Assembly (NCBI GenBank): GCA_047967505.1
Contig: CM106541.1
Origin: Dipteris shenzhenensis
Lineage: Eukaryota; Polypodiophyta; Polypodiopsida; Gleicheniales
Length of the DNA: 64,000 nt
Strand: one strand, 5' to 3'
A program made the position numbers and the translations under genes. Of the stretch, positions 48,782 to 54,506 are shown piece after piece. The stretch's first letter is position 1, and each line of letters begins with the position of its first letter. A model generated the notes under the pieces. The model was not told where the DNA came from and made no database searches. It saw only the letters and a list, made by a program, of their open reading frames with translations.

Positions 48782-49205
48782 ATTATCTTAAAAACATCAA
48801 AATTTTGTGTGAAGTTTTTTTTCTGTGTATTAATGCATACTTTAATAATGTTTTGCTTTAGGATAGACACACTCTGCAAGCAAAATGGCTAGTATCCCAC
48901 CTTTCTTGATTGGGTAACTGCCTCTTATAAATCCCTTTTATTTCACAGCTCTAATGCTGCTCACTTTTGTTTTGCAGAATGGTGCAGTTGCTGAAGCAAT
49001 AAAAATCTGGAAGGGAAACGTAGATCGTGAATTTGAAGGTGTAGAGGAGTGCCCAATCTGTTACAGCATTCTTCACACTGCAAATCACGGTCTTCCGCGA
49101 TTGCCATGCAAAACATGTAGACACAAATTTCATGCAGCATGTTTATACAAATGGTTCTCCACCTCTCATAAGTCCACATGCCCACTCTGCCAAACTCCTT
49201 TCTAG
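6257..49205 (+). CDS. LTN1: Listerin E3 ubiquitin ligase, C-terminal two thirds, six exons
   Basis: Join 6257-7109, 11619-12333, 12517-13637, 16443-16910, 37207-37437, 48978-49205. Listerin binds the 60S subunit of stalled ribosomes and ubiquitinates the trapped nascent chain in the cytosol. The encoded piece is about 1,204 residues: HEAT/ARM-type helical repeats, a segment matching the plant Listerin stretch before the RING, and a C-terminal RING ending at the TAG stop. Phases match at all five junctions and no exon contains a stop. Arabidopsis Listerin is about 1,870 residues, so the N-terminal third lies upstream of this window. The in-window gene spans 43 kb because of transposon-filled introns. 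Identification rests on recognising the C-terminal exons; the repeat exons follow by continuity of frame and phase. Confidence 0.9.
7110..8779 (+). other. LTN1 intron, 5' part, no recognisable element
   Basis: AT-rich to about 7980, then a more GC-rich stretch (8010-8700) in front of the LINE ORF1 remnant. That stretch could be the LINE's 5' leader. Several overlapping short open frames there carry no recognisable domain. Confidence 0.5.
8780..10170 (+). pseudogene. Decayed L1-type LINE ORF1 (DUF4283 and zinc knuckle)
   Basis: Fragments in shifting frames align with ORF1 of the intact LINE at 25221-27240. [14 protein letters not shown] (about 8880) corresponds to [28 protein letters not shown] (about 9040) corresponds to [18 protein letters not shown] knuckle, [14 protein letters not shown], lies at about 9357-9398. 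A Pro/Ser-rich tail follows. ORF1 of such elements is the nucleic-acid-binding protein. It is broken by stops at about 9241 and 9540. Confidence 0.75.
10171..10685. other. AT-rich insertion within the LINE ORF1 remnant
   Basis: ORF1-like coding sequence stops at about 10170 and resumes at about 10686 with the conserved C-terminal block. The 0.5 kb between is AT-rich and unlike the corresponding LINE part, so it probably is a later insertion or rearrangement. No terminal repeats were identified. Confidence 0.35.
10686..10880 (+). pseudogene. LINE ORF1 C-terminal block remnant
   Basis: The frame [20 protein letters not shown] parallels [20 protein letters not shown] of the intact LINE (about 26608-26667), followed by a similar hydrophobic strand. 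It appears to belong to the same decayed element as 8780-10170. Confidence 0.6.
10881..11618 (+). other. LTN1 intron, 3' part, no recognisable element
   Basis: Unremarkable AT-rich sequence leading to the acceptor GTGTAG at 11613-11618. No open frame or repeat of note. Confidence 0.5.
11619..12333 (+). CDS. LTN1: LTN1 exon b
   Basis: Starts at phase 0 after AG at 11617-11618 with [20 protein letters not shown]. It includes [19 protein letters not shown] and a helical-repeat region. It ends at 12333 before GTCTAA, leaving one base of a split codon. That base plus the first two bases at 12517 gives Asp, so the phase is consistent across the 183-bp intron. Part of Listerin's HEAT/ARM-like solenoid. 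Confidence 0.85.
12517..13637 (+). CDS. LTN1: LTN1 exon c
   Basis: The acceptor TTGTCTGTGTGCAG ends at 12516. The frame opens with [19 protein letters not shown] and contains [20 protein letters not shown] and [20 protein letters not shown], mostly predicted helix. It ends at phase 0 in SPLR before GTAATT at 13638. Antisense open frames (12520-12834, 13036-13446) are shadows of this exon. Confidence 0.9.
13638..14208 (+). other. LTN1 intron, no recognisable element
   Basis: A forward open frame of 76 codons at 13985-14215 has no recognisable content and overlaps the start of the Copia LTR remnant. Confidence 0.45.
14209..14413 (-). repeat. Copia 3' LTR (left boundary approximate)
   Basis: Read on the minus strand, a polypurine tract (CTGCAGAGGGG) at about 14414-14424 is followed directly by TGTTAGAAATATTAATC, a typical LTR start. 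A TATA-like CCTTTATAAG lies near 14347-14357. The right edge at 14413 is firm. The left edge (a TG near 14209) is a guess. Confidence 0.6.
14414..15010 (-). pseudogene. Copia RNase H and polyprotein C-terminal remnant
   Basis: Minus-strand frames contain [14 protein letters not shown], a [13 protein letters not shown] block and [20 protein letters not shown] followed by [12 protein letters not shown]. These are hallmarks of the Ty1/Copia RNase H domain and its conserved C-terminal tail. The frame is broken at several points. It ends at the polypurine tract and LTR just downstream. Confidence 0.75.
15011..15379. other. No recognisable feature
   Basis: Intronic sequence between the Copia remnant and the probable LINE tail. 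Confidence 0.4.
15380..15711 (+). mobile_element. Probable 5'-truncated LINE 3' end with poly(A)
   Basis: The sequence ends in TTTCATGGAAAAAAAAA at about 15692-15709, like the full LINE end (TTTTTTCCGGAAAAAAAAAA). It is preceded by wording comparable to the end of the LINE ORF2 and its 3' UTR. The match is loose and I could not define a target-site duplication. Confidence 0.4.
15712..16442 (+). other. LTN1 intron, no recognisable element
   Basis: AT-rich. The acceptor is TTGAATGTGCAG ending at 16442. A short duplication ('ggacctgacctaacat' / 'ggacatgacctaacat') lies near 16145-16190. Confidence 0.5.
16443..16910 (+). CDS. LTN1: LTN1 exon d
   Basis: Phase 0 start [20 protein letters not shown]. 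It includes [20 protein letters not shown] and [17 protein letters not shown], and ends AAEFSQ before GTAACA at 16911. The WFTGLRDRS and EFSQ blocks resemble the plant Listerin region just upstream of the RWD segment. The following intron is 20.3 kb. Confidence 0.9.
16911..17859 (+). other. LTN1 giant intron, 5' end, no recognisable element
   Basis: AT-rich sequence up to the abrupt GC-rich foldback at 17860. No conserved frame or repeat boundary was found. Confidence 0.5.
17860..17989. repeat. 58-bp inverted repeat (foldback) at the left edge of the Copia tandem
   Basis: Arm 17860-17917 is the reverse complement of 17932-17989 with only two mismatches, separated by a 14-nt loop. The right arm resembles the Copia leader (near 23908-23970). 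The left arm is the same sequence inverted. Very GC-rich against an AT-rich flank. Confidence 0.9.
17990..18258 (-). mobile_element. Copia leader fragment with primer-binding site
   Basis: Copy of the leader at about 23965-24234, with about ten differences. Read on the minus strand it follows the LTR at 18259-18479. It contains the primer-binding site at 18242-18256 (minus-strand TGGTATCAGAGCCTT, matching the 3' end of plant initiator tRNA-Met as in many Copia elements). Its presence beyond the 3' LTR shows that another internal region began here. Confidence 0.8.
18242..18256 (-). promoter_or_regulatory. Copia primer-binding site (left copy)
   Basis: Minus-strand TGGTATCAGAGCCTT, two bases from the LTR end, the standard spacing and sequence for tRNA-Met-primed Copia elements. 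Confidence 0.85.
18259..18479 (-). repeat. Copia LTR, left copy (221 bp)
   Basis: On the minus strand it runs from TGTTGGGGTAAAGG to CTTCCACA. A TATA-type CATATAAAAGG lies at about 18363-18373. It differs from the right LTR only by a 2-bp GT indel and one A/G change, indicating recent activity. It is bordered by a polypurine tract (minus AAGTGGGAGGT, 18480-18490) on the pol side and a primer-binding site on the other side. Confidence 0.9.
18480..18493 (-). promoter_or_regulatory. Copia polypurine tract
   Basis: Minus-strand TTTAAGTGGGAGGT directly before the LTR TGTTGGGG: the plus-strand primer site expected upstream of the 3' LTR. A second copy sits at 24458-24471 next to the right LTR. Confidence 0.8.
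18541..22932 (-). pseudogene. Copia gag-pol polyprotein, one in-frame stop and duplicated RT segment
   Basis: A single reading frame of about 1,463 codons starting at M 22932 or, more likely, the family-typical MASSSES at 22920. Order: UBN2-type gag; CCHC knuckle [14 protein letters not shown] (residues about 236-249); protease [12 protein letters not shown] (about 320); GAG-pre-integrase; integrase with HSRMGH and CEHC zinc residues, [13 protein letters not shown] (usual second Gly is Cys) and AERMNR; RT with [17 protein letters not shown] and YVDD; RNase H ending [13 protein letters not shown]. The only lesion that stops translation is TGA at 20788-20790 between integrase and RT. A 291-bp direct duplication lies in RT. 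Otherwise open, so the copy is young. Confidence 0.9.
19413..19994 (-). repeat. 291-bp tandem duplication inside Copia reverse transcriptase
   Basis: 19413-19703 and 19704-19994 are direct copies of a 97-codon RT segment, from [17 protein letters not shown] to ELDDLKKRL. Both contain YVDDMLIAG. The length is a multiple of three and the frame stays open. The copies differ by several substitutions (for example near 19525/19816, 19622/19913 and 19687/19978). Confidence 0.95.
22933..24218 (-). mobile_element. Copia 5' leader with GC-rich minisatellite
   Basis: About 1.3 kb between the primer-binding site and the gag start, long for a Copia leader. The part at 23640-24010 is strongly GC-rich with a 26-bp tandem repeat (23815-23943, about five copies built on TGGCTGTTGGCCGCTGGCGT). 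The rest is AT-rich. A 150-codon minus frame (23517-23969) is Ala/Ser/Thr-rich because of the repeat and is probably not a gene. Confidence 0.65.
23815..23943. repeat. 26-bp minisatellite in the Copia leader
   Basis: Consecutive units begin at 23815, 23841, 23867, 23893 and 23919; the last is 25 bp. Because the unit is not a multiple of three, copies are read in rotating frames. Confidence 0.85.
24219..24232 (-). promoter_or_regulatory. Copia primer-binding site (right copy)
   Basis: Minus-strand TGGTATCAGAGCCT two bases from the LTR end, identical in position to the left copy. This is the functional primer site of the complete internal region. Confidence 0.85.
24235..24457 (-). repeat. Copia LTR, right copy (223 bp)
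   Basis: TGTTGGGG to CTTCCACA on the minus strand. Nearly identical to 18259-18479. It serves as the 5' LTR of the complete unit and at the same time as the 3' LTR of a partial unit to its right, because a polypurine tract and pol 3' sequence follow at 24458. Confidence 0.9.
24458..24504 (-). mobile_element. Second Copia unit, 3' end part 1 (interrupted by LINE)
   Basis: Matches 18480-18524 (polypurine tract and the sequence next to it), then is interrupted at 24505 by the LINE. It continues at 31761. The last ~15 bases (24490-24504) are the LINE target-site duplication. Confidence 0.9.
24505..25220 (+). promoter_or_regulatory. LINE 5' leader, extreme C-richness
   Basis: About 600 bp of C/T-rich sequence with many CCCCCC runs; the minus strand is correspondingly G-rich and could form quadruplexes. 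Plant L1-type LINEs carry an internal promoter in this position. That it does so here is inference. Open frames on the minus strand (24467-25083) are compositional artefacts. Confidence 0.6.
25221..27240 (+). pseudogene. LINE ORF1: DUF4283-like domain, CCHC knuckle, proline-rich linker, C-terminal domain
   Basis: Nucleic-acid-binding partner of ORF2. ATG at 25221 ([10 protein letters not shown]). Residues about 20-200 form a DUF4283-like fold ([13 protein letters not shown]). [14 protein letters not shown] lies near residue 213. A long Pro-rich linker follows. The frame open from 25221 ends at 26540. The C-terminal part (ESESPIPQ onward, to 27240) is in the +1 frame and includes [13 protein letters not shown]. 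The switch most likely lies in the C run at 26327-26339. The stop TGA overlaps the ORF2 start as ATGA. Confidence 0.8.
27237..31619 (+). pseudogene. LINE ORF2: endonuclease, reverse transcriptase, Cys-rich C-terminus
   Basis: One frame of 1,460 codons starting ATG 27237 ([14 protein letters not shown]). Endonuclease: [53 protein letters not shown] (about residue 530), [14 protein letters not shown] (about 612), [21 protein letters not shown] (about 716). C-terminal: [17 protein letters not shown] then [19 protein letters not shown] (zf-RVT type). Three in-frame stops, all TAG, at 28167-28169, 29679-29681 and 31005-31007; no frameshift. Catalyses nicking and target-primed reverse transcription in active relatives. 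Confidence 0.9.
31761..31909 (-). mobile_element. Second Copia unit, 3' end part 2
   Basis: Continues the second unit after the LINE. It matches 18525-18674 (end of the polyprotein and 3' UTR) with one extra A near 31796. Similarity ends abruptly after GATACTTCA at 31909, so only about 200 bp of this unit's internal region survives. Confidence 0.9.
31910..32639 (+). other. LTN1 intron, no recognisable element
   Basis: AT-rich. A 100-codon forward frame (32115-32417) shows only a faint resemblance to plant retroelement RNase H flanks and is not called. A short (TTC)n run lies near 32570-32596. Confidence 0.45.
32640..33388 (+). pseudogene. 5'-truncated LINE ORF2 C-terminus and 3' UTR
   Basis: The frame at 32671-33135 reads [20 protein letters not shown] then [14 protein letters not shown], homologous to the zf-RVT part of the fragment at 46747-48084 ([18 protein letters not shown]). 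It continues into a 3' UTR ending in the tail palindrome (33338-33360) and a CT tract. Confidence 0.7.
33338..33429 (+). repeat. LINE 3' tail: overlapping palindromes and (CT)n
   Basis: AGACCCATCGGTCT (33338-33351) overlaps GTCTTCCGAAGAC (33348-33360). Then comes TCTAACAAAATTTCTTTC and a (CT)n tract to 33429. The best-preserved example of the tail that recurs through the window. Confidence 0.8.
33436..34076 (+). pseudogene. L1-type ORF1 with RRM-like and C-terminal domain (frameshifted)
   Basis: Two frames. The first, 33551-33790, has a likely coiled-coil N-part then [13 protein letters not shown], an RRM beta-1-like strand. After a break, 33790-34074 contains [20 protein letters not shown] then [20 protein letters not shown]. 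The order coiled coil, RRM, C-terminal domain with 'R..L..ARKEGK' resembles the L1 ORF1p (Transposase_22) type rather than the DUF4283 type seen at 25221-27240. This assignment is by motif only. Confidence 0.5.
34077..34410 (+). repeat. Two LINE 3' tails in series
   Basis: Tail 1 at about 34219-34278 (CATAGGCCCGTGAGGCCTCC, GACGTTAATATATC, then CTTTCTTTCTCTCTC). Tail 2 at about 34319-34407 (CATAGGCCCATGAGGCC, then CT/C-rich repeats). Both have a GGCC-centred palindrome in place of the GGTC one at 33338, so at least two tail families exist. Confidence 0.65.
34411..36962 (+). other. LTN1 intron, no recognisable gene
   Basis: Includes a duplicated block ('aagcttagtaagcactatgtttacca' near 34490 and 'aagcttagtaagcactgggtttaccc' near 34645), a G-rich stretch (34920-35300) whose minus-strand frames are Pro/Ser-rich by composition, short GGTCAGGGCTGGTCAGGGCC repeats near 35790-35830, and a C run near 36247-36265. 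No domain recognised. Confidence 0.5.
36963..37015. repeat. Perfect 19-bp inverted repeat
   Basis: TTTTCACAGAGGAGCTTGC at 36963-36981 and its exact reverse complement at 36997-37015, loop of 15 nt. It lies 191 bp upstream of the LTN1 exon at 37207. Confidence 0.95.
37207..37437 (+). CDS. LTN1: LTN1 exon e (RWD region)
   Basis: Acceptor ATGTATTGCAG ending at 37206, phase 0. Starts [18 protein letters not shown]. Contains [20 protein letters not shown] and [14 protein letters not shown], diagnostic of plant Listerin just upstream of the RING; this segment is the RWD fold that contacts the ribosome. It ends FLRNQ before GTACCC at 37438, phase 0. All 77 codons are open. Confidence 0.95.
37438..37931 (+). 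other. LTN1 intron, no recognisable element
   Basis: AT-rich. Antisense frames (37379-37657) run into the exon and are shadows. Confidence 0.5.
37932..38021. repeat. Compound microsatellite (TA)n(GA)n(CA)n(GA)n
   Basis: Consecutive TA (about 37933-37964), GA (37965-37981), CA (37982-38006) and GA (38007-38021) runs. No tail palindrome is adjacent, so it need not be a LINE end. Confidence 0.95.
38022..42130 (+). other. LTN1 intron, no recognisable gene (4.1 kb)
   Basis: Short open frames on both strands (for example 38640-38858, 39748-40095 minus, 40061-40348) show no domain. Could hold old repeats beyond recognition. No terminal repeats or target duplications were spotted. Confidence 0.45.
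45022..45283 (-). mobile_element. 262-bp retroposed insertion with 14-bp target duplication
   Basis: CCAACCTCAATTAT occurs at 45008-45021 and 45284-45297, flanking 262 bp that interrupt the Copia RNase H region. On the minus strand the insert ends in an A-rich stretch (CATAATACAAAAAACTTTTTT and beyond), the mark of target-primed retroposition. It may be a SINE or a 5'-truncated LINE. I do not see convincing tRNA-type A and B boxes. Confidence 0.75.
45540..45665 (+). repeat. Short direct duplication in Copia RNase H
   Basis: CTCTCTCCTCAATGGAAGCT near 45549 recurs as CTCTCTCCTCAATGGGAGCT near 45628, followed in both by similar sequence to GCAACCAC. Confidence 0.7.
45831..46399 (+). other. LTN1 intron, no recognisable element
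   Basis: Short T-rich repeats ('gtagttgctgcatttccagtttagttgctgcgtttt', near 46280) only. Confidence 0.45.
46400..46739 (+). mobile_element. LINE 3' end with (CT)n tail
   Basis: Ends in CATAGGCCCGTAAGGTCTTC, GCAGACGTTAATACAT and (CT)n at 46710-46739: the tail type also seen at 34219. The upstream part shows no recognisable coding sequence. The next LINE fragment starts directly at the end of the CT tract. Confidence 0.6.
46747..48084 (+). pseudogene. 5'-truncated LINE ORF2 C-terminus, open for 445 codons
   Basis: C-terminal part of a LINE ORF2 downstream of [22 protein letters not shown] is the conserved post-RT 'thumb/connection' block. A possible zf-RVT motif [20 protein letters not shown] is followed by a His/Arg-rich tail ending in HHFFGSQTP. 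The ORF start given (CTG/ATG-like near 46747) is arbitrary because the element begins in frame at the preceding CT tract. No RT catalytic motif remains, so it is not autonomous. No internal stops, hence a recent copy. Confidence 0.75.
48085..48340 (+). repeat. LINE 3' UTR and (CT)n tail of the 46747-48084 fragment
   Basis: CATAGGCCATGTATGGCCTT (about 48271-48290) forms a GGCC-type palindrome, then CTTTAATAAAATTTCTTTC and a CTTT/CT tract to 48339. Contains AATAAA at 48302-48307. Confidence 0.75.
48341..48778 (+). mobile_element. Third LINE 3' end in the row, (CT)n tail
   Basis: Starts at the end of the preceding CT tract and ends with CATAGACCCTTTGGTCTTTC and (CT)n at 48738-48778. Only UTR-like sequence is visible. 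Its end lies 199 bp upstream of the last LTN1 exon. Confidence 0.6.
48978..49205 (+). CDS. LTN1: LTN1 terminal exon (RING)
   Basis: Acceptor TTTTGTTTTGCAG ending at 48977, phase 0, starting [20 protein letters not shown]. The RING follows: ECPICYSI, then [19 protein letters not shown] and CPLCQTPF, with all eight zinc ligands of the C4HC3 (RING-CH-like) Listerin finger present. The stop TAG is at 49203-49205, giving the family's usual end two residues after the last Cys pair. Recruits the E2 for nascent-chain ubiquitination. Confidence 0.97.
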   Translation, partial: NGAVAEAIKIWKGNVDREFEGVEECPICYSILHTANHGLPRLPCKTCRHKFHAACLYKWFSTSHKSTCPLCQTPF

Positions 49206-49610
49206 GGTTGCTAGCATCAATTTCATCGATAAGGAAGAATTTCTTCAGCATGTCTTTGATGGGAAATTTCTTCCATAGATACTTACGTTGCATGCTATCA
49301 TTTCAACTGGCAAGCAGTGCTGGTTTGCTTCTATAATCAGTTGGCTTTTTCACAGCTCGAAATCTGCATTTGGAAGTTTGTGCCTCAGATTACCTTTACC
49401 CTAGGCCATTGAGTTCATGTTGGAATGGTTCTATTGCAAATAGACTTTAACACTAGGAAAAGTATCATCTCTTTGTTTAACCCTCTCATGACACTCCAGA
49501 GGCTAAAGCATGCATATACAAACACACCCTCCCCGCCCCCCAAAAACATCACACACCATGATTTGACATGTTAAGCCACGGCATGCTAGACACACTTTAC
49601 ACATGGGTGT
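49206..49610 (+). other. LTN1 3' UTR and flank
   Basis: No convincing AATAAA immediately follows the stop; the transcript end cannot be placed. No other feature seen. Confidence 0.4.
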
Positions 49611-49641
49611 CTTAAGTGTCTTAAAAAATAAGACACTTAAG
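49611..49641. repeat. Perfect 13-bp hairpin
   Basis: CTTAAGTGTCTTA (49611-49623), A5 loop, TAAGACACTTAAG (49629-49641). A related 9-bp hairpin (AGCGTCTTA/TAAGACGCT) lies at 50077-50098. The pair could mark a decayed MITE. Confidence 0.9.
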
Positions 49642-52600
49642 ATGCATGTCTTTCTTAATTATAAATGTGATATATGAAAGTAAACAATATATAGACTCGG
49701 TTACTAGTATAGCCATGGCCAAAAGCTTTCATATATTAGTACTTACATCATGTTACATATTAAACTCTTTTGACTTTCGAGTCAATGCAATAAGTGCACT
49801 ATACATTTAACATGAAAGATTGGAGAGAGAGTAGACTCTAACCAAGAGCTTGCACATCACAACTCAAAATTGAAATTCTAGAAATTCTAGAATCCAAATA
49901 ACAAGGGTTCTAGCCTCCAAGGGAAGTGTCTATTACCAAAATGAACATGGAATATTGAAGTTCAAAAATCTATGATAGATACATCATATGGAGTTTTAAA
50001 AAGCCCGTGAACATTTAATTTTTAACATTACCCATTAAAGAAGATATCAATAAGAAGACACGTGCCATGCTTTCAAAGCGTCTTACTTATAAGACGCTCA
50101 TTTCAAAATAGCCATGAACCAAACACATGCTCGGCCTTAGCATTATGCTCGCAATCATAAAAGAATTTTTCTATCATAGCATTATTGTACCCAAAAATTC
50201 ACATGTTAACTTTGTATTTAGCTTAAACAAGTTAGTATATAAAAGTTGCAAGCAAAAGTAGAACAAAGGAATCAAATTTGACTAGACATGATCTAAAGAA
50301 AAATTACCATAAGGTTGATTAGTGGATGTGAATATCAACTCATAAGGAATGGAGACCTTGGAGCTCAACTCCTAAATGTAGAAAAAAAGTAGAAGAGAAT
50401 GATTGATTGACTAGTATAAAGAAGCAAGACTAACTAGATATGATCTAAATTAAAAATTAGGAGAAAGAAGTAGAAAAGAATGAGTGATTGATTAGTGAAC
50501 ATGAATTTCAGTTCATAAGGAGTGGAGGCCTTGAAATTCAACTACTAAATTTGAGAAAGATTAGGTCTAAAATCTTAAAATCACAAATCCTAAACCTAGA
50601 CAACCTTGGAGGCTTCAACATAGATTGGTACTGAAGAGGAAAGAAGAATAAGGTTACTAATGCTATGCTCTCAAAGCATGAAGGCATTACTTGTATGGTA
50701 CAAAGTTTTACGTAGATGTGAACCACGATACTCTAAAGTACTTTTGTAAACAACTTGAGTGGTTTCCAAGCTAGGTGGACAGAGCTCATGTAGGTGCAAG
50801 TGGCTCGATAGTAGGGAAGGCCATTAGCCTTTAAAATCAAGAAGCTTTTTAATTTTTAGTGTAAATGGCTAACTCATGAATAAGTATTGTACATTGTTAT
50901 TCATGCTTTGAAAACATGGAGGCATTAGTTGTATGATTCAAAGTGTTACATGGATGGAGACCATGATACGTGAAGTACTTTTGTACATAGAATGACTTGA
51001 GTGGTTGCCAAGCTAGGTAGACAAAGCTCATGCAAGAGTTTAATATAAAGATTCAAGACCAAAGAGGGAGGGACGTTAGTGTTCATTGCATGGCATTGTT
51101 TACCTCCACCTAAGATAGCATGGTAATCTTTTCGCTAGATATGAAGAGCATTCCTAGATTTTCATCATCAAGGGCATTGATGCCTAAAGAGGGAAGGAAT
51201 GTTATGCTCAAGCTAAGGTAACATGACCTCAAAAGGGTTAGTCGACATTTTTACTTTAAAGGTCCGTCAATTCTAAATAATGTGTATTGCACATTGTCTA
51301 AATGGTTAAAGGGGTTTAGTATCAAGGTTGTCAATGAGGGTGATTTGTATGATTAGGTTGATCTAAGGCCAAAGGCCTAGGTACTCCTACTTATGAACGG
51401 TGCCTAGGAGCAAATAGATTTTAATGTATCTCAAGAAATAAGTAAAAGGAGCATCTAACTAAGGCCTTAATTGATCGACATGTGGCATCTAGATCAATCT
51501 AGGGAGATTGGGGGCTTTGCAGAGAAAAGTCTCGTGAACTAAAAGGAATGAGGATGTTTGTGAGTTGTGTTTGTAGAGAAAGGCTTGTGATGTTTTAGTT
51601 AGGACTTTAATATTTGGTATCTTATTTTTGGACTTTAATATTTGGTATCTTGAGTTTCATATGCCATCTTTTCTAGATTACAATTTTACTTCTTTGAAGT
51701 TGATCTATAAACCTTTAAAATCTCTAGTTATGTTTAGTCCTATGGAACAATATATACAAAATAGGAAAACATGATGGAACAAAAGAATGTATATCTCCCT
51801 TGTGTGTGTGTGTGTGTGGGTTTTTCTTTTCAAAATTGATTGGCAACCAGACAATGTATTAATACTTTAGTTTGTTCTTGTTGATATGTGGCCTATGCCC
51901 TTGTTCTTAAAGATAACATCAACATTTGAAAGAATGATCTAGTCAATACCCAAGTAGCTTTTGTTATTGCGTTGTGGTTCTCCATAGTTGCTATGCAATT
52001 TTGAATGAAAACTATGCATTAAAGGACTTTTGCCTGGAGTAAACATAGAAAGAGTAAAGATGCCTTCATGCGATTCTAAATCCACATGCACATTACTATG
52101 ATATTGCATCTCCCTCAACAACACCCAATCAATCATGCTTTTACTCCGCAAAACCCAAGTTCTTTGATAGTCTATCTAAATTGACACACCATCATCATAC
52201 AATATTATGCATATTTGTTAAAGGCCAACAGTTTCTATAAGCACATCGTCAATCAATCAAATTTCTAAACTAGGTTGTAGTCGGTATCATGAGTTGAGTG
52301 CCCTATAGCACCGCGCATCTTGAATTGGTTTCTATGATTCTACATGCCCACATGGGCATCAATTGTGTTGCTCAGAGGATTTGTTGCCTAGCTAAACCTA
52401 CAGGATTTCTATTATGTTTCCTCTTTGCACTTATTGGGGGTACTCCATCTCATTTTCCCATCAGCTAGCAAGTCAATAAACTATGTTGCAACTAGACCCT
52501 CGAGCTCATGTGGTGGCTGATAATGCTTAGACTATGCATAAGGATTGACTTTGCTGGCAGGCCACAAGTACTAGATCTATAATGTGATCATTTTGTTGCA

Positions 52601-54460
52601 AGCTACAAGTTGAATCTTTAAACACTTCCGACATGATCTACTTCTAGATTATATTTATAATATCCATCATCCACTTTGATTTATGGACGAGGTGCCAAGC
52701 TCTTTGAACAACTTTCTCGATTTCCTCCTCATAGACTCTGAACTAGTACATGTTAGGCACCTTGAATTTTCTTAAGATGATGGCGCTCACACCCCTTTAA
52801 AGTTGCATGGGAGTTGTCTTATTGTCACTAAGTTCTTTGAAAGTGATCTGTCAATTGGATGATTGTGATTGCATTGATTCATCTCTTTAAAAAAATGATC
52901 CTATTCTATCACAAAGGCCATCTCCTTCAAATGGGTGAAATCAAAGTAAAACTTGAAATACTTGCCATCCTCATCATCATGGCCTAGATTGTTATTATAA
53001 GACATGTCTAGAGTTGGTATTTCAGGTCAAGCCAGTCTGCACTACCATAGTTTGTGTTGTACATTGGCCAGTCTTGAATTCATCTTGTGGTAAGTTTGTA
53101 ATGTAGACTTGAAAATTTTAGAGATAGCTTTGGTAATTAGTGTGAGGTGACACATGAGTAAAGTTCTTCTTTCTCTAACCACCTATTTTATTATAGATTT
53201 CTAATGTTATGTGGCACTAACATTTTGATGGTTGCAGTGCTACATCATCACAACTGTCAATCAACGGTTGTCCATCCCTTGTGAGTAAAATCTAATGCTA
53301 CTTGGTGCTATAATTTTTACTACAGTCTAACGGATATGCATGCAGTTGACACTTGGCTATGCATGTAGTTGATTGACACTTGGCTAACCTGTGGTAGTAT
53401 TAACTACAAATGGCAAGTTGATTACTACATGTTTTTCAAAGTTGCAAAGTTCTTGCAAAGCCTTTCTTTACAAAGATTTTGAGCACAACCTCACATTGAT
53501 GCCACTACCACAAAAATGGGAACTAGCAACATCCACAAATTCATGAACAAAATAAACTAGGTAGAGAGATGATGTGATGCAAATTTGGGTTCAATTTGAC
53601 TTGTCTAAATGGTGCTTCTAGCTTCCCATCTAGAGTGGTAAAAATTGAATATATCAAAAGCAAAGAGCCAATAACAATACATCTAGAGACATCCCTTCTC
53701 ACCATGGCTCTACATGCTTAAAATAATTAAAGTTTTTATGCCTTCGTCAATCATTTTACCCATGGCTTAGAATTATAATATAAATGCATTAATATGGCAC
53801 ATGGTGAAGATATTCCATGTGATGCGTCAATCAGTACCCTTGCACTCAAACATTGGTCCATTCCATTCCACTCAATCAACGCATCAATAGAAAACATCTT
53901 CATCTTCTCCATTCCTAAGTATTAAACTCACGATCTATACTGAAGTCATGAATTGTGTTAGTAATGATCAATTGATGAATCATCACACCAATTAATCCCA
54001 ACACAATTATGCTTCATATACAAATATTAAAACAAACCATCAAATACATCTAGTTGAAATACACCAGTCAAACTACAGACATTAATATTACATTATAATC
54101 ACCCATAATGCCAACCATCTAGCCTAGTAAAACATATAATTAACTAGGCATCCTCAATTAAACCTCACAAAATGCATCCTTTAGAACCCCTCGCCACATC
54201 TAATGTGGTTCTATGGATCACTTTTCAAATCTCGTTAGCAAGAAAATGATAATTGGAAAATATTTTTTGTAACACGTATGAAACTGGGGGTGTCTTATAA
54301 GCAACATAACACATTAGTACACCAAGGGATATTTTTTAAATAGGGGTACTTACATGCCATTACATACATGAGGGGATTTATAAAATTGAAGCTTAATGTA
54401 ATTTATATCTGTAGATTTATAAAGGGGTGTCTAAATTTTAATACAAGGGAGATAGTATAC

Positions 54461-54463
<3 letters not shown>
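49642..54463. other. AT-rich region without recognisable genes (4.8 kb)
   Basis: Almost no open frame above 60 codons on either strand. Contains a diverged direct repeat (see 50675-51035) and a short (TG)n at about 51803-51818. I see no LTR, exon-like block or RNA gene. Confidence 0.5.
50675..51035. repeat. Diverged tandem duplication
   Basis: 50675-50800 and about 50905-51035 share GAGGCATTA/GAAGGCATTA, AAAGTACTTTTGTA and CCAAGCTAGGT-GACA-AGCTCATG wording at a spacing of about 230 bp with many substitutions. Confidence 0.7.
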
Positions 54464-54504
<41 letters not shown>

Positions 54505-54506
54505 TA
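54464..54506. repeat. (CT)n(CA)n microsatellite
   Basis: CT run followed by CACACACACA. No LINE tail palindrome next to it. Confidence 0.85.
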
